Of a DNA stretch of 64,000 nucleotides, positions 55,260 to 63,938 are shown piece after piece. Every line of letters begins with the position of its first letter. The first letter of the stretch is position 1. The position numbers and the translations under genes are program-made. The notes beneath the pieces are model-generated. The model ran no database searches. It was given only the letters and a program-made list of their open reading frames with translations, and had not been told where the DNA came from. This stretch comes from Pyrococcus kukulkanii. GTDB lineage: Archaea > Methanobacteriota_B > Thermococci > Thermococcales > Thermococcaceae. Location: assembly GCF_001577775.1 (NCBI RefSeq), contig NZ_CP010835.1, positions 1,054,001 through 1,118,000 of the forward strand, read 5' to 3'.

Positions 55260-56603
55260 ATGCTCCTCACAAACGGCAGGATTGACAGAATTGCCGATAG
55301 CCTCCTCGAGCAACTAGAAAGCACTTTGAAGTCAATAAACAAGGATGAGCTACTCAAGTCTTGGAAAGAGTTACCCTCTCCTATTAAGTCTAAGGTGTAC
55401 GCTATAGATGGAAGCAGAAGCGTTTCAAGGCTAAGTGGAACCGTTATTTATTTCCTCTCATCCTTCGCGGTGGGGACGGGAAAGCAGTACCGACTTGTTT
55501 ATGCCAACGCTATGAGGTACAACTACGGGGTTTCCGATCAGATAATAAGGATGCAGATGGAAACTCTCGAGAACATGCTTGGCTATCTAGCCGGTAAAAA
55601 GCTCGGGAGGGAAGGGCTAGTTCTCATGGACGGGACGCTTACGGGCTCCATAATAAGGCCTCCAGTGTACCCCAAAGATATAGAGAGCATGAGCATACTG
55701 AGATCAATCCTCGAAGAGGATAGGTTTGATGACCTCGTAACCCAGTTCATTAGAGAACTAACTAAGCACTACTCTGAGGTTGAGAAAGAGCTAGAATCCA
55801 GCGGGCACAGCGATTCACCCCTTAAGGCCGATGAGTCCGTGAAGAGGTTTGAGATGGAGTACCTCCAGAAAACGATATTTGGCTATCTGAAGGGAAAGGT
55901 TAGAGTAAAGGTTAGGATGGAGGATATAAAGAGAAAGAGCGTTCCTGTGACGGTTCTGGAGAAGGCCGTTGAAAATGGAAAATCCCTAGAGAAGCTCGTT
56001 GAGGAAATAAAGAAAGGAGAAGTTGAAATATACGTGAGTAGGGAAGATCTGCTTGATGCCCTACACGTCCTTCTCACATACCTTGAGTACCTGTACTCAC
56101 TTGACAGGTTGCTCAGCCTTAGTAAAGTGGCTTACGTTGCCAAGAGCTTCTACACGAGAAACTTAGCTGAGAGGCTCGGGCTTGAGGTTGTTGATACTGC
56201 ACTTCTCGACATAATCATGAGGAACATCTTGGGGAGCGAGAGAGAAGGTTACCTAGATCTCGACCCAATAAGGCCAAAGCACGAAATTCCCGATTACCTC
56301 CTCAAGTACTTCAAGAACATTGAGGGCATACTCTCCAATGGAATAAACATAGCCTACGTGAGGTTCGAGAAGGGGGATGTAATATATATGGTTCAGTCAA
56401 ACAGAAAAATCGAGGAGATCCTGCCAGAGATGCTCTATCACAAGGCTGGAGGCTACTTAAGGCCCTTGCAACTTGCCCATCACGGCGTTAAGATCTCGTA
56501 CAAGGAGGCTAAGGCAAACCTTGCAATACTGATAAACATGCTGAGAGCCAAGGATCCCAATTTGAAGATATTCGTGAAGTATGGAAGGGCCCCACTTGAG
56601 TAG
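55260..56603 (+). CDS. nurA: NurA nuclease
   Basis: 5'-3' nuclease that works with HerA. The roughly 447-residue protein has the first catalytic Asp in KVYAIDGSRSV, a second acidic site in LVLMDGTLTGS, and EVVDTALLD further on, with the RNase H-like C-terminal part ending GGYLRPLQLAHHGVKIS. Several starts (55251, 55254, 55260) are possible; ATG 55260 has GGGGTGA upstream at good spacing. It overlaps or abuts rad50, completing the operon. Confidence 0.93.
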   Translation: MLLTNGRIDRIADSLLEQLESTLKSINKDELLKSWKELPSPIKSKVYAIDGSRSVSRLSGTVIYFLSSFAVGTGKQYRLVYANAMRYNYGVSDQIIRMQMETLENMLGYLAGKKLGREGLVLMDGTLTGSIIRPPVYPKDIESMSILRSILEEDRFDDLVTQFIRELTKHYSEVEKELESSGHSDSPLKADESVKRFEMEYLQKTIFGYLKGKVRVKVRMEDIKRKSVPVTVLEKAVENGKSLEKLVEEIKKGEVEIYVSREDLLDALHVLLTYLEYLYSLDRLLSLSKVAYVAKSFYTRNLAERLGLEVVDTALLDIIMRNILGSEREGYLDLDPIRPKHEIPDYLLKYFKNIEGILSNGINIAYVRFEKGDVIYMVQSNRKIEEILPEMLYHKAGGYLRPLQLAHHGVKISYKEAKANLAILINMLRAKDPNLKIFVKYGRAPLE

Positions 56604-56753
56604 TCGACCTCCCAAGCCGATGAGCACCTAGCACCTTAAAGCAGAGCACAAACTGTTTTGGGCTTAGTAACCACTATAACCAACATTCCCAGGTATCGTA
56701 ATTTAGGAAGTGTTATTTTAAGGATGCAGAGGGGTTCGCACTCTCCGCAAAGC

Positions 56754-56760
56754 TTATATA
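56754..56760 (+). promoter_or_regulatory. TATA box of the tRNA gene
   Basis: TTATATA about 33 nt before the first base of the tRNA, the expected distance for archaeal tRNA promoters. Confidence 0.65.
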
Positions 56761-56789
56761 CCCTCTAGAAAATAGGTGGTTCTGGACGT

Positions 56790-56867
56790 GCGGTGGTAGT
56801 CTAGCCTGGTCTAGGACGCCGGCCTCCCAAGCCGGCGACCCGGGTTCAAATCCCGGCCACCGCACCA
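56790..56867 (+). tRNA. tRNA-Gly (anticodon CCC), CCA encoded
   Basis: The sequence folds into a full cloverleaf: acceptor GCGGTGG/CCACCGC with discriminator A, anticodon stem CCGGC/GCCGG with loop CTCCCAA (anticodon CCC, reading GGG codons), and T arm CCGGG-TTCAAAT-CCCGG. The CCA end is encoded. No intron is seen. A near copy of the anticodon-loop sequence (CCTCCCAAGCCG) also lies at 56608-56619, upstream of the gene. Confidence 0.97.
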
Positions 56868-56959
56868 TAACCATTTCTTGAAGCCTTGTAATAACATCTT
56901 CTTGAGAAGCAGTAGCTCTTGTCTTGTTCTTTTTGAAATCAAAAAGTTAATAAATCGAT

Positions 56960-57087
56960 GCAGGGCCAATATGAATGAGCGGGGCTGCCCCTGAGTGGCC
57001 TCCCTGCCTGAAACTTGTGAGGGCGGGGACTTGCCGTGAGGGGGCTTGGCGAGCGCCGTTTTCCCGCTTTTCGACTCCTCACAACAT
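56960..57087 (+). ncRNA. GC-rich structured RNA candidate downstream of tRNA-Gly
   Basis: A strongly GC-rich island in an AT-rich gap, without a coding frame. Hairpin 1: GCAGG/CCTGC (56960-56964 with 57003-57007), then GCCA/TGGC, then GGGG/CCCC, with ATGAATGA and TGAG in the internal loop, which resembles a kink-turn. Hairpin 2: perfect TTGTGAGG/CCTCACAA (57015-57022 with 57077-57084), then GCGGG/CCCGC, with GTGAGG and GCGAGC around another possible kink-turn. An ACA follows at the 3' end, as in H/ACA RNAs. GC-rich islands in hyperthermophiles often mark such RNAs. Strand is a guess (plus, from TTAATAAAT upstream). Confidence 0.55.
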
Positions 57088-57141
57088 ATGACTTTCTGTC
57101 CTTCTCCTTGTAAAATGTCTCCAAGTTCTTACTTGTGGGGG

Positions 57142-58227
57142 TTAATAGAATAGAAGAAGTTCAGGCGGAATACGAACATCGAACACAAGCGGTAGCCCTT
57201 CGTGAACTGCAGGAGACGAAACAAGGAATGTTAGGAATGCCAGAATAAGGGCATAAACCAAGATCTTCTTCGATTTCTGCTCCTTCAGGGTGTACACGGT
57301 AGCTATCGCAAAGTACGAGACAATCATGTAGCAATAGTGGTTCCAGAATACAACGTACTGGAAGCGCTTTGATAGTATCAACTCGAGAAGCAGTGGTACC
57401 CCAGGCAACACATATCTCAGCTTAAGGAGTGGAATGAGACCGAAAGACAGAAAGATGACTATAATCAACATCAGAGAAAGATATGGATGAGGTACTCCCA
57501 ATGTGTAGTTTGATAGGTGAGGGTATTTTGGTGCAAAGTGCGGAATAACGAAGAATATGCTAAATGCTGGCCAAAGTATAGAAGATGCAAATATTAACTT
57601 CTCCATTAAATCAAACCTCCTTTCTTCCCTCAGGGCTCTAAGAACCATGAGGGATAGGAGTATCAAGAATGAGTCTTCCCTGACGGTAAGCACCAGGAGA
57701 GCGAAAGCAATTGTGAGTTTTAAACTTCCCTTTTCATAGAAATAGGCAAAGATGAATATTAGAGGGAGTGCCAAGGATACTGCATGGAATTCAAACCTGT
57801 TAATACCGTGCAACATCGGATTTATCATGTAAATAATAGAAACGATGAATGCTGATTTTTCATCCAGGATGGAGCGCGAAAATTTGAAAAATGTGAGTAT
57901 TGAAAGTGTTACTGCCAGAGTCTGGATAATTAATAAGGTCTCTATGTATGGGAACAACGCAAAAATCGGGAGAATTAAGAGCAGTATTGGCGAATTGTGC
58001 ACTCCAAAATGACTAGTAGCTCCGAATCTGTTATACTCGTGGTCATTATAGAAAAATCCTCCCCCTTCTATGGTGCTGAGGAAGCTCTGATAAAATATTT
58101 CAGTATCTACACCGTAGTTACCGCGAGTTTCATACAACGCATACGTTCTTTCTATGGAGTATTTGGCAAAGAATGCTGCATAAATTACCATTAAGACCAA
58201 TACTGCGAGAAAGTACTTTGACGGCAC
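57142..58227 (-). CDS. DUF2079 multi-pass membrane protein (glycosyltransferase-like)
   Basis: The 361-residue protein has about ten membrane helices. The N-terminal region VDTEIFYQSFLSTIEGGGFFYNDH and the loop SHFGVHNSPILLLILPIFALFPYIETLLII are DUF2079 features; this family resembles GT-C glycosyltransferases. FEFHAVSLALPLIF and VREDSFLILL are later conserved points. Substrate unknown. GTG 58227 with GGAGAGTG upstream. Confidence 0.75.
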   Translation of the reverse strand: MPSKYFLAVLVLMVIYAAFFAKYSIERTYALYETRGNYGVDTEIFYQSFLSTIEGGGFFYNDHEYNRFGATSHFGVHNSPILLLILPIFALFPYIETLLIIQTLAVTLSILTFFKFSRSILDEKSAFIVSIIYMINPMLHGINRFEFHAVSLALPLIFIFAYFYEKGSLKLTIAFALLVLTVREDSFLILLSLMVLRALREERRFDLMEKLIFASSILWPAFSIFFVIPHFAPKYPHLSNYTLGVPHPYLSLMLIIVIFLSFGLIPLLKLRYVLPGVPLLLELILSKRFQYVVFWNHYCYMIVSYFAIATVYTLKEQKSKKILVYALILAFLTFLVSSPAVHEGLPLVFDVRIPPELLLFY

Positions 58228-58360
58228 AACCCTTCACTCTCCTTGCTAGTTTTGAGCAGTTCCCGGAGGAATGAAGGTAATTTTTAAATAGCCCTAAATG
58301 TGTAGGAACTCCCGTATTCCATGGAAGTTTTTGGCTATAAAGCATTTTTGAGGGAGGAAA

Positions 58361-59587
58361 ATGCCAACAGTTAGAAAGCTTAATGAAGAAGGTTTCGGTG
58401 TTGTCGGAGGCATTTTAATCCCCTATTCTGCCCCAGGAGATGAAATAGAAATAGAGGAAGTTAAGAGAATTAAGAAAAGCAGAGTTGCAACGAAATGGAA
58501 GCTCTTAAGATCATCCCCCCTTCGAGTGGGAGCTAGGTGCAAGGCCTTTGGGAGATGTGGAGGTTGCCTACTCCAGCACATTGACTATAGCTATCAGCTC
58601 GAATTCAAGAAAGAAAAGTTGAGAAAAATCCTGGGGCTTGAAGTGGAGGTAATTCCCTCTCCAAGGATATTTGGGCACAGGAACAGAATAGATCTTGCAG
58701 TAACTGTCGAGGGAATAGGGTTCAGGGAGAGAAGGAAGTGGTGGAGCATAGTGGACATTAAAGAGTGTCCTGTGTTTGGCCCCACATCAAAAAAGGCGAT
58801 CAAGAGACTGAGAGAGTTCATCGAAGAAGAGAAAATAGAGACTTGGAGGATAAGAGAAGATAAGGGATTCCTAAGGTATATGGTTCTTAGAGAGGGGAAG
58901 TTCACGGGGGAAGTAATGGTTAACTTCGTTACCAAGGAAGGCGAACTGCCAGATCCTTCCCCCTACTTCGACTTCGCAACCTCGATATACTGGAGCATAA
59001 ACAGAACGAAGAGCGACGTATCCTATGGAGACGTTGAGAGGTTCTGGGGAAAGAAGTTCATTGCGGAAGAGCTTGACGGTGTTAAATATTTGATCCATCC
59101 AAACTCCTTCTTCCAGACTAACAGCTATCAGGCTGTCAATCTAGTTAAAATGGTAGCTAAGTTCGTTAATGGTGAAAAAGTATTGGACATGTATTCAGGA
59201 GTTGGAACGTTTGGGATATACTTGGCAAAGAAGGGCTTTGAGGTCAAGGGGTTCGATTCTAACGAATTCGCCATAGAAATGGCGAGAGAGAATGCAAACA
59301 TCAACGGTGTTGAGGCGGAATTCTTCGTTGCAACAGATAAAGAGGTTGAGGTCAGGGGCTTTGACACGGTAATAGTCGATCCTCCTAGGGCCGGACTGCA
59401 CCCAAAGCTGATAAAAAGGCTGGACAGGGAAGGCCCTGAAACGCTCATTTATGTCTCATGCAACCCAAAAACATTCTACCAGAATGTTAAACAATTAAAG
59501 AATTACAGAATTGAGGAAATAATTGGGCTTGACATGTTCCCGCACACACCTCACGTGGAGATTGTTTCAAAGCTCTCAAAGATCTAA
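58361..59587 (+). CDS. RumA/TrmA-type m5U RNA methyltransferase
   Basis: SAM-dependent methyltransferase forming 5-methyluridine. The 408-residue protein has an N-terminal OB/TRAM-like part, a [4Fe-4S] cysteine set (CKAFGRCGGCLLQH with another Cys further on), the NSFFQTNSYQ motif, SAM site VLDMYSGVGTFGIYL, DPPRAGLHPK and catalytic YVSCNPKTF. In Pyrococcus such RumA-like enzymes act on tRNA U54 or on 23S rRNA; which one applies cannot be told here. ATG 58361 with GGAGG. It overlaps the thioesterase gene by 12 nt. Confidence 0.9.
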   Translation: MPTVRKLNEEGFGVVGGILIPYSAPGDEIEIEEVKRIKKSRVATKWKLLRSSPLRVGARCKAFGRCGGCLLQHIDYSYQLEFKKEKLRKILGLEVEVIPSPRIFGHRNRIDLAVTVEGIGFRERRKWWSIVDIKECPVFGPTSKKAIKRLREFIEEEKIETWRIREDKGFLRYMVLREGKFTGEVMVNFVTKEGELPDPSPYFDFATSIYWSINRTKSDVSYGDVERFWGKKFIAEELDGVKYLIHPNSFFQTNSYQAVNLVKMVAKFVNGEKVLDMYSGVGTFGIYLAKKGFEVKGFDSNEFAIEMARENANINGVEAEFFVATDKEVEVRGFDTVIVDPPRAGLHPKLIKRLDREGPETLIYVSCNPKTFYQNVKQLKNYRIEEIIGLDMFPHTPHVEIVSKLSKI

Positions 59588-59962
59588 CACGTGCTTCTCC
59601 AAAACGTAGCAGTGGAACTTACCTTCTAATACCACTTCTTCTCCTCTGTAAACCTTCACCTCAACTATCTTCTTCCTTCCGTGATCCTCTACAACTTTCG
59701 CCTTTGCGAGAAGCCTATCGCCAACTTTAACCGGCTTCGTGAACCTAACCTCAGCCTTCCCCAGGACTACCGTAGGTTCATTTACGGCTAACATCGCAGC
59801 GTAGTCAGCTAGGCCGAAGGTAAAGCCCCCGTGCACGAGGCCCCTCTCATCAACCTTCATCTCGTCTATGGTTACAAGCTCGACCTCCGCGTAGTCTTTC
59901 TCAAGCTTGATGGGCTTACCAACTAGCCTCTCCGACGTGAGTTTATGAGTCCTCTGCTCCAT
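59576..59962 (-). CDS. Hotdog-fold thioesterase (PaaI type)
   Basis: The roughly 128-residue protein has the hotdog signature DERGLVHGGFTFGLADYAAMLAV, with the catalytic Asp/Gly region, followed by GKAEVRFTKPVKVGDRLLAKAKV. Probably hydrolyses an acyl-CoA. ATG 59962 is preferred over the in-frame ATG at 59971 because GGTGAGG lies at a better distance. Confidence 0.88.
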   Translation of the reverse strand: MEQRTHKLTSERLVGKPIKLEKDYAEVELVTIDEMKVDERGLVHGGFTFGLADYAAMLAVNEPTVVLGKAEVRFTKPVKVGDRLLAKAKVVEDHGRKKIVEVKVYRGEEVVLEGKFHCYVLEKHVLDL

Positions 59963-60016
59963 AGACCTCACCGATAGAGAAAGCTTTTTTGCCTTAAAAG
60001 AGATTTATCCTTGGGG

Positions 60017-60433
60017 ATGGGATTGGGCAAGTACAGGCCACTCTTAGAGGCCGTGAAGCTTAAGGGGGATGAGGTATTCCAAAGCAAGAGCGAGCTTATT
60101 GGTATATTGACGTTTAAACTCGGAATCATGGGGGTTAGCGAAGCTAAGCAACTAATAAGTGAGGCCATAGAGGAGGGAGTAGTGGAAGAAACCCTGGAAG
60201 GGCTTATCGTTCACACCGACTTAATTGAGGAGGAAGAGGAGAAGAGGGATGTTTTTGGAGAGATGGTGGAATACATAGCCAAACAGTTAGGAGTCACTGA
60301 ACTCGAGGTTCTCGAGGAAGTAGAAAAGTTAAGGGAGAGGTATGGAAACCTCGACAAGAAGATTTTGGCATACCTTTATGGCCTAGAGAAAGGGGTTGAC
60401 ATGAGCAGGTTTAAAGACGAGCTGGAGGGTTGA
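60017..60433 (+). CDS. DUF2240-like archaeal protein
   Basis: The roughly 138-residue protein matches the archaeal DUF2240 family in layout: a winged-helix-like N-terminal half (SELIGILTFKLGIMGVSEAKQLISEAIEEGVVEE) with an acidic linker (DLIEEEEEK), then helical C-terminal part (LGVTELEVLEEVEKLRERYGN). Role unknown, possibly DNA or RNA binding. The start is uncertain (TTG 60011, ATG 60017, TTG 60023). First gene of a three-gene unit. Confidence 0.7.
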   Translation: MGLGKYRPLLEAVKLKGDEVFQSKSELIGILTFKLGIMGVSEAKQLISEAIEEGVVEETLEGLIVHTDLIEEEEEKRDVFGEMVEYIAKQLGVTELEVLEEVEKLRERYGNLDKKILAYLYGLEKGVDMSRFKDELEG

Positions 60434-60436
60434 ATC

Positions 60437-61069
60437 ATGCCGAAAATTAAGCCGTTTGAGGAGCACAGAGATAGGTACGAAAGCTGGTTTGAGAGGAATA
60501 AGCTGGCCTACTTGAGCGAGCTCAATGCCGTAAAGGAAGTTCTCCCTGAAGGGGAATGCGTTGAAGTCGGGGTTGGAACGGGAAGGTTTGCCGCTCCCCT
60601 GGGAATAAAGGTTGGAGTTGAGCCCTCTAAGAAAATGGCAGAGGTAGCGGAGAAGAGGGGAATAAAGGTAATTCCTGGGGTTGCTGAAGATCTGCCGTTT
60701 GAAGATTCCTCCCTCGACTGCATACTCATGGTCACGACGATATGCTTTGTTGATGATCCCGAAAAGACGATAAGGGAGGCCTATAGGGTTCTTAAACCTG
60801 GGGGTTATCTGATCATAGGGTTCGTGGACAGGGAAAGTCCAATAGGAAGGGAATATGAGGAGAAGAAGGACAAAAGCCTCTTCTACAGAGAGGCAAGGTT
60901 CTTCTCAACTAAAGAGCTAATTGAGCTGTTGAAGAAGCAGGGATTTATCGTCGACAGGATTGTTCAGACTTTATTCCATAGACTGGACGAGATAAGGGAG
61001 ATAGAGCCGGTAAAAGAGGGATATGGAGAGGGTAGCTTCGTTGTAATAAGGGCAAGGAAGGTGAGTTAA
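60437..61069 (+). CDS. Class I SAM-dependent methyltransferase
   Basis: The 210-residue protein has motif I CVEVGVGTGRFAAPLGI, motif II VEPSKKM, GVAEDLPFEDSSLDCILMV and a late LKPGGYLIIGF, the usual SAM methyltransferase fold (UbiE-like group). Substrate unknown. It lies 3 nt after the DUF2240 gene and 1 nt before the next. Confidence 0.9.
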   Translation: MPKIKPFEEHRDRYESWFERNKLAYLSELNAVKEVLPEGECVEVGVGTGRFAAPLGIKVGVEPSKKMAEVAEKRGIKVIPGVAEDLPFEDSSLDCILMVTTICFVDDPEKTIREAYRVLKPGGYLIIGFVDRESPIGREYEEKKDKSLFYREARFFSTKELIELLKKQGFIVDRIVQTLFHRLDEIREIEPVKEGYGEGSFVVIRARKVS

Positions 61070-61070
61070 G

Positions 61071-61352
61071 ATGAAGCTAGTTGAAGAAGTAAAATCTCTG
61101 TGCAAGAGGCTAGGAGAAGATAATTTAGTGGAGGCAATAGACAGGTTCATGCTATTAAACCAGGGGCTGGAAAAGACAAGGGGAGAGCACTTCGCTAAGG
61201 CAGGAATCTACGGATTCCTTGAGGGGATTCTTACGACGTTGAGGATTAGGCATGAAGATCACAAAATCGAAGAGCTACTTATAAGAGTTAAAGAGGCCAG
61301 AGAAAAGGAAGAAATTTTCCTTAGAAAGGCAAGACCGCCTATTTCTGAGTAG
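61071..61352 (+). CDS. Small helical protein (DUF3216-like)
   Basis: The 93-residue all-helical protein (KLVEEVKSLCKRLGEDNLVEAIDRFMLLNQGLEKTRGEHFAKAGIYGFLEGILTTLR in pieces) resembles the Thermococcales DUF3216 family. Function unknown. Last gene of the three-gene unit; hflX follows with its own promoter. Confidence 0.65.
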   Translation: MKLVEEVKSLCKRLGEDNLVEAIDRFMLLNQGLEKTRGEHFAKAGIYGFLEGILTTLRIRHEDHKIEELLIRVKEAREKEEIFLRKARPPISE

Positions 61353-61388
61353 AAACCTCTTTAAACCTCTAAACCTTCCTAAATTTTG

Positions 61389-62660
61389 ATGAGAGTCATC
61401 GGCGTGATAAGGAAGTCAAGGCGAGAGAGAGTTAGTAGAGAAGAGTTTGAGGAGCTTTTGAGAAGCGCCGGCTATGAGGTTCTCGCAATAGTTGAGCAGG
61501 TTAGGGATGAGCATCCACGTTACAATATCGGACCGGGTAAGCTTGAAGAGATAAAGAAGCTCATTGAGGAGCTAAAGCCGGACAAAGTAGTGTTCGCTAA
61601 CCGATTAACACCTTCTCAAGCTTACAATCTCTGGAAGGAGCTGAAAATTGACATAATTGACAAGTGGCAGCTCGTTCTTGAGATATTCGAGAAGAGAGCT
61701 CATTCTAAAGAGGCAAAGCTCCAAGTTGAGCTTGCTAACCTCCAGTACGAGCTTCCCCTTGTTAAGGAGGCAATTAGAAGGATAAAGATGGGGGATAGAG
61801 CAGGATTCAAGGGCATGGGTGAGTATCAGGTTCATCAGTACTTCAAGCACATAAGGTACAGGATGGGCAAGATAAGGGAGGAGCTGGAGAAGATAAGGGC
61901 CGAGAGAGAAATCAGAAGAAAGAAGAGGGAAGAGGAGGGATTCGTTCTAGTTGCCTTAGCTGGCTATACAAACGCTGGGAAGTCTACCCTCTTAAACGCC
62001 TTAACGGGGGAGAGCATAGAGGCCAAGAATCAGATGTTCACTACCCTCGATACGACGACGAGGAGGTTCAAGGTCAACGGAAAGATGCTACTCATAACCG
62101 ACACCGTTGGTTTCATCGACAACCTCCCTCCCTTCATCGTTGAGGCGTTTCACTCAACGCTTGAGGAGATAGTCAAGGCCGACATAATAGTCTTAGTCCT
62201 CGATGCAAGTGAGCCATGGCCCGAAATTAGAAGGAAGTTCTTTGCCTCTCTTGACGTTCTCAGGGAGCTTAAAGCGCTAGACAGGCCAATGATAGTAGCG
62301 TTGAACAAGATAGATTTAATTCCAAGGGAAGATACCGAAGAAAAAGCTCTCCTGCTTAGGGAACTAGTAAATGGTAGGGCCAATCTCATAGATGTAGTCA
62401 AAATATCGGCAAAGGAGAAAAGGCTTGAAGAACTTTACAGTGCAATAGAAAAAGCTATAGTACTCTCTCCAAAGTTCCAGGAGTTTGAGATTACCGTTAA
62501 AGATCCAGAGAAAGTTGGGAAAGTCATAGCAATGATACATTCCGTTGGAGAGTTACTTGATGTGGATTACGGGGAGGGGGCAAGGATAAGGGCATACATC
62601 CAGACCGGAATGATAAGGCACCTCACCAAGTTAGGAGTTGAGGTCAAGAGAGTAGCCTGA
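61389..62660 (+). CDS. hflX: GTPase HflX
   Basis: Ribosome-associated GTPase. The 423-residue protein has the N-terminal HflX domain (HPRYNIGPGKLEEIKKLI), the coiled linker (GDRAGFKGMGEYQ), then the G domain: G1 AGYTNAGKSTLLNALTGE, G2 TLDTTTRRF, G3 DTVGFIDNLPP, G4 NKIDLI, and G5 ISAK. ATG 61389 lies about 27 nt after TTTAAA (61360-61365), consistent with a leaderless message. Overlaps pitA convergently by 17 nt. Confidence 0.95.
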   Translation: MRVIGVIRKSRRERVSREEFEELLRSAGYEVLAIVEQVRDEHPRYNIGPGKLEEIKKLIEELKPDKVVFANRLTPSQAYNLWKELKIDIIDKWQLVLEIFEKRAHSKEAKLQVELANLQYELPLVKEAIRRIKMGDRAGFKGMGEYQVHQYFKHIRYRMGKIREELEKIRAEREIRRKKREEEGFVLVALAGYTNAGKSTLLNALTGESIEAKNQMFTTLDTTTRRFKVNGKMLLITDTVGFIDNLPPFIVEAFHSTLEEIVKADIIVLVLDASEPWPEIRRKFFASLDVLRELKALDRPMIVALNKIDLIPREDTEEKALLLRELVNGRANLIDVVKISAKEKRLEELYSAIEKAIVLSPKFQEFEITVKDPEKVGKVIAMIHSVGELLDVDYGEGARIRAYIQTGMIRHLTKLGVEVKRVA

Positions 62661-63597
62661 AGTGAAGGAACAGGAGCGTTAAGGCATAGGCAAAGGCTAC
62701 CCCCAGGATTGGAGCGAGAATCCAGCCGATGGCAATATCAACGACTGTCCCCTTTCTGACTTTTTCACCGGCCCCCAAGCTAACCCCTATTATTCCACCA
62801 ACTATGGCTTGGCCAGAGCTAACAGGTAGTCCAAAGAAGTTGGCTAAGCTTACGGATATTGCGGAACCAAACTGAGCTGAGAAGGCGGTAACTGGATCTA
62901 AGCTCGCTATCTTTTTACCAACGGTGTTCATAACACCATAGCTGAACGTGATCGTACCTAAGGAAAGACTAAGTGCCCCAAAAACTCCAGCGATCCTGGG
63001 ATCGAATAAATCTGTAGCTAAGAGGGGACCGACGGCATTAGCAACTTCATTTGCTCCAAGATTGAATGCCATGTAGGCTCCTCCGGTTATAGCGACCCAT
63101 TTATAAACAATTTCAAGCCTCTTAATGCTCTTTATTCTTCTAAAAACCCTAGAGTACATCCTAAAGAGCAGAAAACTGAAAACTCCAGCCAATATTGGAG
63201 AGGCTATCCAGGCAATGATAATCTTGAGTAGATTTGCCCAGTTAACTGTTAAACCTAAAGCTATGGCAACACCGATGGAACTACCCACTATAGCCTGAGC
63301 GGTAGATACTGGTAATCCTCTAATAGTTGCAAGTGTCATCATCAAACCCGCAGTTAGTAAAACAACAAGGACCATCTCTGGAGTTAGTTGGACTATTCCC
63401 CTTCCAACGGTCTCCATTACTTTATCCCCTTTAAGGTACGCTCCCAGGGTTGTGAAAATTATAACTATCAAGGTAGCCTGCCTAAAGCTTAATACACCAG
63501 ATCCTACTGAAGTTCCCATTACGTTTGCCGAACCGTTTGCACCTATGTTCCATGCAAGATAGAAAGTTACTGCTAACAGTGAAATCACTAACCCCAT
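62644..63597 (-). CDS. pitA: Inorganic phosphate transporter (PiT family)
   Basis: Membrane protein with about ten helices and two repeated PiT motifs: AWNIGANGSANVMGTSVGSG and FNLGANEVANAVGPLL, with GLPVSTAQAIVGSSIG and FFGLPVSSGQAIVGGIIG as their second halves. 317 residues is normal. Imports phosphate driven by Na+ or H+. ATG 63597 with GGTGAAAC; an inverted repeat covers the promoter. Confidence 0.93.
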   Translation of the reverse strand: MGLVISLLAVTFYLAWNIGANGSANVMGTSVGSGVLSFRQATLIVIIFTTLGAYLKGDKVMETVGRGIVQLTPEMVLVVLLTAGLMMTLATIRGLPVSTAQAIVGSSIGVAIALGLTVNWANLLKIIIAWIASPILAGVFSFLLFRMYSRVFRRIKSIKRLEIVYKWVAITGGAYMAFNLGANEVANAVGPLLATDLFDPRIAGVFGALSLSLGTITFSYGVMNTVGKKIASLDPVTAFSAQFGSAISVSLANFFGLPVSSGQAIVGGIIGVSLGAGEKVRKGTVVDIAIGWILAPILGVAFAYALTLLFLHFRLLS

Positions 63598-63612
63598 TAG
63601 TTTCACCTATAT

Positions 63613-63633
63613 ACTCTATATAGTTTATAGAGT
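63613..63633. promoter_or_regulatory. Inverted repeat over the pitA promoter
   Basis: ACTCTATA (63613-63620) and TATAGAGT (63626-63633) are perfect 8-nt arms around TAGTT. The inner TATATAGTTTATA is AT-rich and about 25 nt before ATG 63597, so it may contain the TATA box itself. A regulator binding here would block transcription. Phosphate-responsive control is an inference. Confidence 0.5.
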
Positions 63634-63672
63634 CCAAGTTAAAAAAGGGAAGATAATTAATAAAGTTTAAGG

Positions 63673-63876
63673 TCAGCTTGTATAATCCCCAAGAGTCTTC
63701 GCTTTAACTATTATCTCACTCTTGTAAGAGATTTCAACAAGGCCGTCATTTTCAAGCTGCTTAAGGGTTTGAAGGAGTTTAGGCATAGAAGTTTCAAGTT
63801 CAGAACTCAGCTTCTTTAAGCTTATAGCCTTCTTCTTTGTGGCCAAAACTTTATACACAAACTCCTTGGAATGCAT
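63673..63876 (-). CDS. Small winged-helix DNA-binding protein
   Basis: The 67-residue protein is almost entirely a winged helix: ISLKKLSSELETSMPKLLQTLKQLENDGLVEISYKSEIIVKAK. ATG 63876 has GGTG upstream; a GTG at 63885 is in frame. Lying directly upstream of pitA on the same strand, it is a candidate regulator of pitA or of its own operon. Confidence 0.75.
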   Translation of the reverse strand: MHSKEFVYKVLATKKKAISLKKLSSELETSMPKLLQTLKQLENDGLVEISYKSEIIVKAKTLGDYTS

Positions 63877-63938
63877 GCAGAACACCGAATAATAGTTTGA
63901 AAAGGAGGTTAATTAATATTTTTGGACAACTATGTCCA

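Noticed and set aside
58319-58372. Short frame (MEVFGYKAFLREENANS) before the m5U methyltransferase gene
   Set aside because: It overlaps the ribosome site and start of the real gene, and the TATA-like CTATAAAG at 58331 suggests the transcript begins after it.
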